NCBI GenBank assembly: GCA_033764435.1
Contig: JANRIX010000046.1
Span: forward strand, 1 to 64,000
Direction of reading: 5' to 3'
Length of the DNA: 64,000 nucleotides
Origin: JAEUMY01 sp033764435
GTDB taxonomy: Bacteria > Pseudomonadota > Gammaproteobacteria > Burkholderiales > Usitatibacteraceae
This document shows, piece by piece, positions 60,087 to 64,000 of this stretch. The notes beneath the pieces are model-generated. The model was not told where the DNA came from, ran no database searches, and was given only the letters and a program-made list of their open reading frames with translations. The position numbers and the translations under genes are program-made. Within the stretch, counting starts at the first letter, position 1. The number at the start of each line of letters is the position of its first letter.

Positions 60087-60953
60087 ATGCCCTTCAGCCC
60101 GCTGCTCACTTTTGTCCAGGATGCCTGCAACTACAACCCGGCCGACGACCTTATCCCGTTCGTGGCGGAGGGCTCGCTGCTCGGCTGGGTGACGCGCGGT
60201 TTCGCCGAACAGCTGGGCAACTGGCCGGAAATCTTCTCCGTCCGCCCGCGCGGCGTGACGCTGTCTTCCGAGCTGGGTGATGTGGACCAGCGCAGCCTCG
60301 CCCTGGCCGAGGTCATCGAAGCGCTGGCCACCAGCGGGACCATCAAGGGCTGGCGCAACGAGCAGATTTCGGTGGGCGATTCCTTCTACGCCGACCCCAT
60401 TCTGCACGTTGAGCGCGCGGCCGCACGCTATTTCGGCTTCATGGTGTTCGCCTCTCACTGCACCGGCCACACCGTGGCCGATGGCATGCCCATGATCTGG
60501 CTGGCGCGACGGGCCAAGACCAAGGACATCGACCCAGGCAAGCTGGACAATCTGGTCGGCGGGCGCATCTCGCGCGGGATGTCAGCCACCGAGACGCTCT
60601 ACAAGGAGGCCTGGGAGGAAGCCGGCATCCCGAAGGACACCGCCAAGGCTGCGCGCGCCGCTGGCGCGCTTCGCGTGTGCCGCAAGATTCCCGAAGGCGT
60701 GCACCGCGAGATCATTTTCGTGCACGACCTCTATCTCGGCCAGGAATTTCGCCCGGAGAATCAGGACGGCGAGGTCGAGCGCTTCTACTGCGTCACCCCG
60801 GAGGACGCGCTCGCCCGTGTCGAGCGAATGACCACCGGCGGTGACTTCACCGTCGAGGCGGCCATCGTGATGCTGAACTTTCTGGTGCGGCGCGGATTCT
60901 ATTCACCGGAGCGCGCCGATTATGTCGACCTGCTGCGCGCGATGACACCCTGA
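60087..60953 (+). CDS. DUF4743-containing Nudix hydrolase
   Basis: This 288-residue protein has an N-terminal DUF4743 region (FVQDACNYNPADDLIPFVAEG, GWVTRGFAEQL) and a Nudix domain with GGRISRGMSATETLYKEAWE followed by EAG, where the usual Arg of the box is Lys. The combination resembles a family that includes plant and yeast enzymes acting on damaged thiamine diphosphate forms; this function is inferred from family memory only. The start MPFSPLLTF is preferred over one 96 bases upstream. It is 29 bases before the next gene. Confidence 0.82.
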   Translation: MPFSPLLTFVQDACNYNPADDLIPFVAEGSLLGWVTRGFAEQLGNWPEIFSVRPRGVTLSSELGDVDQRSLALAEVIEALATSGTIKGWRNEQISVGDSFYADPILHVERAAARYFGFMVFASHCTGHTVADGMPMIWLARRAKTKDIDPGKLDNLVGGRISRGMSATETLYKEAWEEAGIPKDTAKAARAAGALRVCRKIPEGVHREIIFVHDLYLGQEFRPENQDGEVERFYCVTPEDALARVERMTTGGDFTVEAAIVMLNFLVRRGFYSPERADYVDLLRAMTP

Positions 60954-60982
60954 ACTCGCTCGCCAAGCGCAACCAAACCGCC

Positions 60983-61795
60983 ATGCCCGCCCTGAAAATC
61001 GGCCTCTCTGCCCGCCTGCTCTACCCGGATCCGCGGCGCGTCTTCCTGCCGACGAAATCGGTGCAGTATCTCGAGCAGTCGGTCGCCAACTGGGTGATGT
61101 CGGCAGAGGTGCTGGCCTTCATGATTCCGGCCATCAGCTATTCGGCGCCGCACTTCCCGAAGAACATCACGGTGAGGGACTATGCGACCAGCCTGGATGG
61201 TCTGGTCATGCAGGGCGGCGCGGATGTCTCACCCGAGACCTACGGTGAAACGCCGATCAACCCCGAATGGTCTGGCGACCGGGTGCGCGACCTGTACGAG
61301 ATCGAGCTCTTCAACGAGTTTGTGCGCCAGGGCAAGCCCGTGCTGGGTATCTGCCGCGGTTGCCAGCTCATCAACGTGGCCTTTGGCGGGACACTGTTCC
61401 AGGACATTGCCACCCAGGTGCCGGCCACGCTGGAGCACTGGTGCGACAAACGCTACGAACACAATTTCCATGACTTGCGCATCCTGCCCGACACATCACT
61501 CGCCGGACTCTATCCCGGCGTGCAGATGGCGCGCATCAACACCATCCATCACCAGGCGGTGAAGGACCTCGGCCGGGATCTCATCATCGAAGCCATTTCC
61601 GATCCGGACGGCATCGTCGAGTCCGTGCGCTGGAAGGGTCCGTCCTACGTACGCGGCGTCCAATGGCACCCGGAATTCATGGACCCGAAGAATCCTTCGT
61701 TGCTGGATGGCAAGCCCATCCTGGATGAATTCATCGCCGCCTGCCGCGCAGTGAAGGCCGGCGAGCCACAGCAGGCCCGCGTCCGCGCCGCCTGA
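60983..61795 (+). CDS. Gamma-glutamyl-GABA hydrolase-like class I amidotransferase
   Basis: This 270-residue peptidase C26-type hydrolase (PuuD-like) has the nucleophile Cys in GICRGCQLINVAFGGT and the His-Glu pair in GVQWHPEFM; QGGADVSPETYGE and INTIHHQAVKDL complete the family pattern. PuuD hydrolyses gamma-glutamyl-GABA in putrescine breakdown, but no other puu genes are here, so the substrate is open. It follows the Nudix gene by 29 bases. Confidence 0.85.
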   Translation: MPALKIGLSARLLYPDPRRVFLPTKSVQYLEQSVANWVMSAEVLAFMIPAISYSAPHFPKNITVRDYATSLDGLVMQGGADVSPETYGETPINPEWSGDRVRDLYEIELFNEFVRQGKPVLGICRGCQLINVAFGGTLFQDIATQVPATLEHWCDKRYEHNFHDLRILPDTSLAGLYPGVQMARINTIHHQAVKDLGRDLIIEAISDPDGIVESVRWKGPSYVRGVQWHPEFMDPKNPSLLDGKPILDEFIAACRAVKAGEPQQARVRAA

Positions 61796-62045
61796 GCGGC
61801 CCCGCCCCCGCGGTCGCCACCACCCGTGGCGACATCCATGCCATCGATGATGGCATTTGTTATCATCTGGTGAACGAATTGTGGCCATGGGTGACCAAGT
61901 TTCACCAAGGCCGGTTTCGTTGAATTCGGGCTTTCCAGGTCAGGTCGCAAGGCCAACCCACAACACGACATCACGGCGCGCCGCACAGCCTGCCGTCCCT
62001 GACCGCTCACGCGAGCCGATCACTGATGACACTGGAGACCTTCAC

Positions 62046-63236
62046 ATGAACACGACTCACCACCTTCGCGACACCCCGCGCGTGCGCCTGCGCATCGCCG
62101 CTGCTTCGCTCACGGCCACACTGTTCCTCGCGGCCCTGCCGGCTCGCGCCGGATTCGATGAGGGCATGGCGGCCTACCAAAAGCGTGATTACGCCACTGC
62201 CATCAAGGAATGGACACCACTCGCTGCGGCGGGCAATGCCGGCGCGCAGGTGAACCTGGGCATCATCTACGAATACGGACTGGGCACGACGCGCAACTTG
62301 GCCGAGGCCGCACGGCTGTATCGCCTTGCCGCCGATGCCGGCATCCCCCAGGCGCAGGCGAGCCTCGGCTTGCTGCTCATGAACGGAACCGGCGTGGCGA
62401 AGAACGACGTCGAGGCCGCCTCACTGTTGAAGAAGGCTGCCGAGACCGGCCATCCCCAGGCGCAAGCCGGCCTCGCGATCCTGCTGTGGGAAGGCCGCGG
62501 CACGGACAAGAATCCGACTCAAGCGCTGGATCTGTTTCGCAAGTCGGCCGAGCGCGGCGATCAGCGCGCCCAGGTCACGCTGGGCAACATTCTCGTGAGG
62601 GGAGAGGGTGTGCCCGCCAACGCCGACGAGGGGCTGGGCTGGCTACGCAAGGCGGCGGACGCCGGGCAGCCCGTGGCCGCACTGCTGCTGGCCGATTTCT
62701 ACGACGATGGCAAGTTCGTGCCGGAAGATGATCCGCAGGCCAAGCGCTGGTATCGCCTCGGCGCGGAGCTGGGCAACACCCAGGCCATGACCCAGTTGGG
62801 GCGCATGCTGAACACGGCTGAAAGCAGCGATGCCGAAGTCGCCGAGGCGCTGAAGCTGTATCAGACCGCTGCGGCAAAGAACTATGCGCCCGCGCAGTTC
62901 TATCTCGGCATGATGTATGTGCAAGGCCGCGGCACGGAGAAGAACCCGGCCGAAGCAAAGAAGTGGCTGGAAATGGCGGCCGCGCAGAACATTCCGGAGG
63001 CGAAACACATCCCCGGCGCGCGCTCGCGCGCCGGCAACCCACTCGGCTTCCGGCCCGTCCGGGCATCAGCGCCAATCCGCCCGGCCCGGGTAAACTTCTC
63101 CGCAAATCAAAACAGGGCCGACAGCCAGAAGCGGTCGCGCCCGCACGTTTCATCCCCCTGCCACCGCACCAGGAGAAGAGCATGCAGATCGGCGTCCCCA
63201 AAGAAATCAAGAACCATGAATATCGCGTCGGCCTGA
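62046..63236 (+). CDS. Sel1-like repeat protein with anomalous C-terminus
   Basis: This encodes an exported protein with a signal peptide (IAAASLTATLFLAALPARA) and seven or so Sel1 repeats of 36 residues (for example AAAGNAGAQVNLGIIYEYG, AETGHPQAQAGLAILLWEG, AAKNYAPAQFYLGMMYVQG). Such proteins scaffold protein contacts. GGAGA precedes the ATG at 62046. After the last repeat (NIPEAKH) the frame runs another 75 residues of Arg/Ser/Pro-rich sequence and into the start of ald by 55 bases. That tail has no family features, so a lost stop or frameshift is likely. Confidence 0.82.
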   Translation: MNTTHHLRDTPRVRLRIAAASLTATLFLAALPARAGFDEGMAAYQKRDYATAIKEWTPLAAAGNAGAQVNLGIIYEYGLGTTRNLAEAARLYRLAADAGIPQAQASLGLLLMNGTGVAKNDVEAASLLKKAAETGHPQAQAGLAILLWEGRGTDKNPTQALDLFRKSAERGDQRAQVTLGNILVRGEGVPANADEGLGWLRKAADAGQPVAALLLADFYDDGKFVPEDDPQAKRWYRLGAELGNTQAMTQLGRMLNTAESSDAEVAEALKLYQTAAAKNYAPAQFYLGMMYVQGRGTEKNPAEAKKWLEMAAAQNIPEAKHIPGARSRAGNPLGFRPVRASAPIRPARVNFSANQNRADSQKRSRPHVSSPCHRTRRRACRSASPKKSRTMNIASA

Positions 63237-64000
63237 CGCCGGGCAGCGTGAAGGAACTGGTGGCGCACGGCCACAAGGTACTGGTCGAGACCGGCGCGGG
63301 GGCTGGCATCGGCATGAGCGATGGGGATTACCAGGCGGCAGGTGCCGCCATCGCCGACAGCGCCACGCGAATATTCGCGGAGGCCGAACTCATCGTGAAG
63401 GTGAAGGAGCCGCAAGCCGGCGAGCGCAAGCAGTTGCGCAAAGGCCAGGTGCTCTTCACGTATCTGCATCTGGCACCCGACCCCGAGCAGACGAAGGACC
63501 TCATCGCCTCGGGCGCCACCTGCATCGCCTACGAAACCGTGACCAGCGCGCGCGGCGGCCTGCCGCTCCTGGCGCCGATGTCGGAAGTCGCTGGCCGCAT
63601 GTCCATTCAGGCCGGCGCGACAGCTTTGCAGAAAGCCAACGGCGGCCGTGGCGTGCTGCTGGGCGGCGTGCCGGGGGTTGAGCCGGGCAAGGTCGTGATT
63701 CTCGGTGGCGGCGTGGTGGGCTCACATGCCGCCGACATGGCGGTGGGCCTGGGTGCCGACGTGACCGTCATCGACCGCTCCATCGACGTCCTGCGCGCGA
63801 TCAACGCCCACTGGGGCGGCCGCGTGAAGACCGTTGTGTCCACGCAGGCAAACATTGAACACCACCTGCTCACGGCCGACCTTGTCGTCGGCGGCGTGCT
63901 CATTCCGGGTGCGGCCGCGCCCAAGCTGGTCAGTGCCGCTCTCATCAAACGCATGCAGCCCGGCAGCGTGGTCGTGGATGTCGCCATCGATCAGGGCGGC
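63182..64000 (+). CDS. ald: Alanine dehydrogenase (partial)
   Basis: This NAD-dependent enzyme interconverts L-alanine and pyruvate plus ammonia. 273 codons are in the window; the C-terminal quarter is cut by the edge. It begins MQIGVPKEIKNHEYRVGLTP; VKVKEPQ holds the pyruvate-site Lys, TYLHLAPD the catalytic His, and VILGGGVVGSHAADMAVGLG the NAD loop. A palindrome copy at 63367 is read RIFA in ATRIFAEAELIV. GGAGAAGAG precedes the ATG. With dadA it suggests alanine catabolism. Confidence 0.95.
   Translation, partial: MQIGVPKEIKNHEYRVGLTPGSVKELVAHGHKVLVETGAGAGIGMSDGDYQAAGAAIADSATRIFAEAELIVKVKEPQAGERKQLRKGQVLFTYLHLAPDPEQTKDLIASGATCIAYETVTSARGGLPLLAPMSEVAGRMSIQAGATALQKANGGRGVLLGGVPGVEPGKVVILGGGVVGSHAADMAVGLGADVTVIDRSIDVLRAINAHWGGRVKTVVSTQANIEHHLLTADLVVGGVLIPGAAAPKLVSAALIKRMQPGSVVVDVAIDQGG
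63367..63378. repeat. GCGAATATTCGC palindrome copy in ald
   Basis: Perfect copy, read Arg-Ile-Phe-Ala. Confidence 0.95.

Noticed and set aside
57181..60192. 1003-codon plus-strand frame across three minus-strand genes
   Set aside because: It covers DUF3617, ilvA and dadA in antisense and has shadow composition.
61857..62045. N-terminal extension of the Sel1 protein
   Set aside because: The 63 extra residues precede a clear ribosome site, ATG and signal peptide at 62046, and have no family features.
9576..63378. Palindrome copies as parS, LexA boxes or terminators
   Set aside because: There are too many for parS, half are inside genes, there is no T-run, and the sequence does not match LexA or parS consensus motifs that I know.

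Overview
The window is about 64 kb of GC-rich chromosomal DNA from a free-living bacterium, most likely a betaproteobacterium (Rhodocyclales or Nitrosomonadales/Burkholderiales-like). The evidence is gene order: exbB-exbD-lpxK-Trm112-kdsB-adk, tgt-yajC-secD-secF, rplU-rpmA-obgE-proB, pilS-pilR with a PP0621-type gene, and mutL-amn-miaA. I saw no prophage, insertion sequence, CRISPR array or rRNA operon. Almost all genes are housekeeping and intact. Two genes are cut by the window edges: nrdB at the left and ald at the right.

Layout. 1-5.4 kb: class Ia ribonucleotide reductase (nrdA, two small genes, nrdB) with an NrdR-type operator. 5.4-13.7 kb: a large MASE1-PAS-GGDEF-EAL protein, pilR/pilS, a PP0621-like gene and ferredoxin-NADP reductase. 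13.8-18.7 kb: tRNA-Pro(CGG) and ispB, divergent from rplU-rpmA-obgE-proB and a Yip1-family membrane protein. 18.7-27 kb: rppH, proS-GNAT-transglycosylase, a TlpA-like thioredoxin, a PilZ-like protein, a YihY/BrkB protein and wrbA. 27-31.7 kb: secF, secD, yajC, tgt. 31.8-37.6 kb: an HD-GYP/EAL/nei operon, then a TetR-hydrolase-small peptide unit. 37.7-46.3 kb: a putative lipoprotein methyltransferase, then (all on the minus strand) exbB-exbD-lpxK-Trm112-kdsB-adk-pfp-hppA, which puts two pyrophosphate-using enzymes beside adenylate kinase. 46.5-52.2 kb: xseA, dodecin, and mutL-amn-miaA. 52.3-64 kb: another GGDEF/EAL protein, GTP-type PEP carboxykinase, a dadA-threonine dehydratase-DUF3617 group, a Nudix hydrolase, a class-I amidotransferase-type hydrolase, a Sel1-repeat protein and alanine dehydrogenase.

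The most striking signal is not a gene. The perfect 12-bp palindrome GCGAATATTCGC occurs 23 times, with two further one-mismatch copies. Random expectation for this window is well below one. Ten perfect copies lie between genes or at gene starts and thirteen lie inside real genes. Inside genes it is nearly always read in one frame, as Ala-Asn-Ile-Arg (10 of 13), using AAT and ATT codons that are otherwise disfavoured here. Where I can recall E. coli homologues (KdsB, MiaA, Nei) the motif replaces residues without an indel. This resembles the cyanobacterial HIP1 phenomenon with a different, longer motif, and I do not recognise it as a described element.

A second theme is cyclic-di-GMP signalling: two full GGDEF-EAL proteins, one EAL protein with a dead GGDEF, one HD-GYP protein lacking a key histidine, and a PilZ-like protein. 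A third theme is pyrophosphate-based energy economy (hppA plus pfp).
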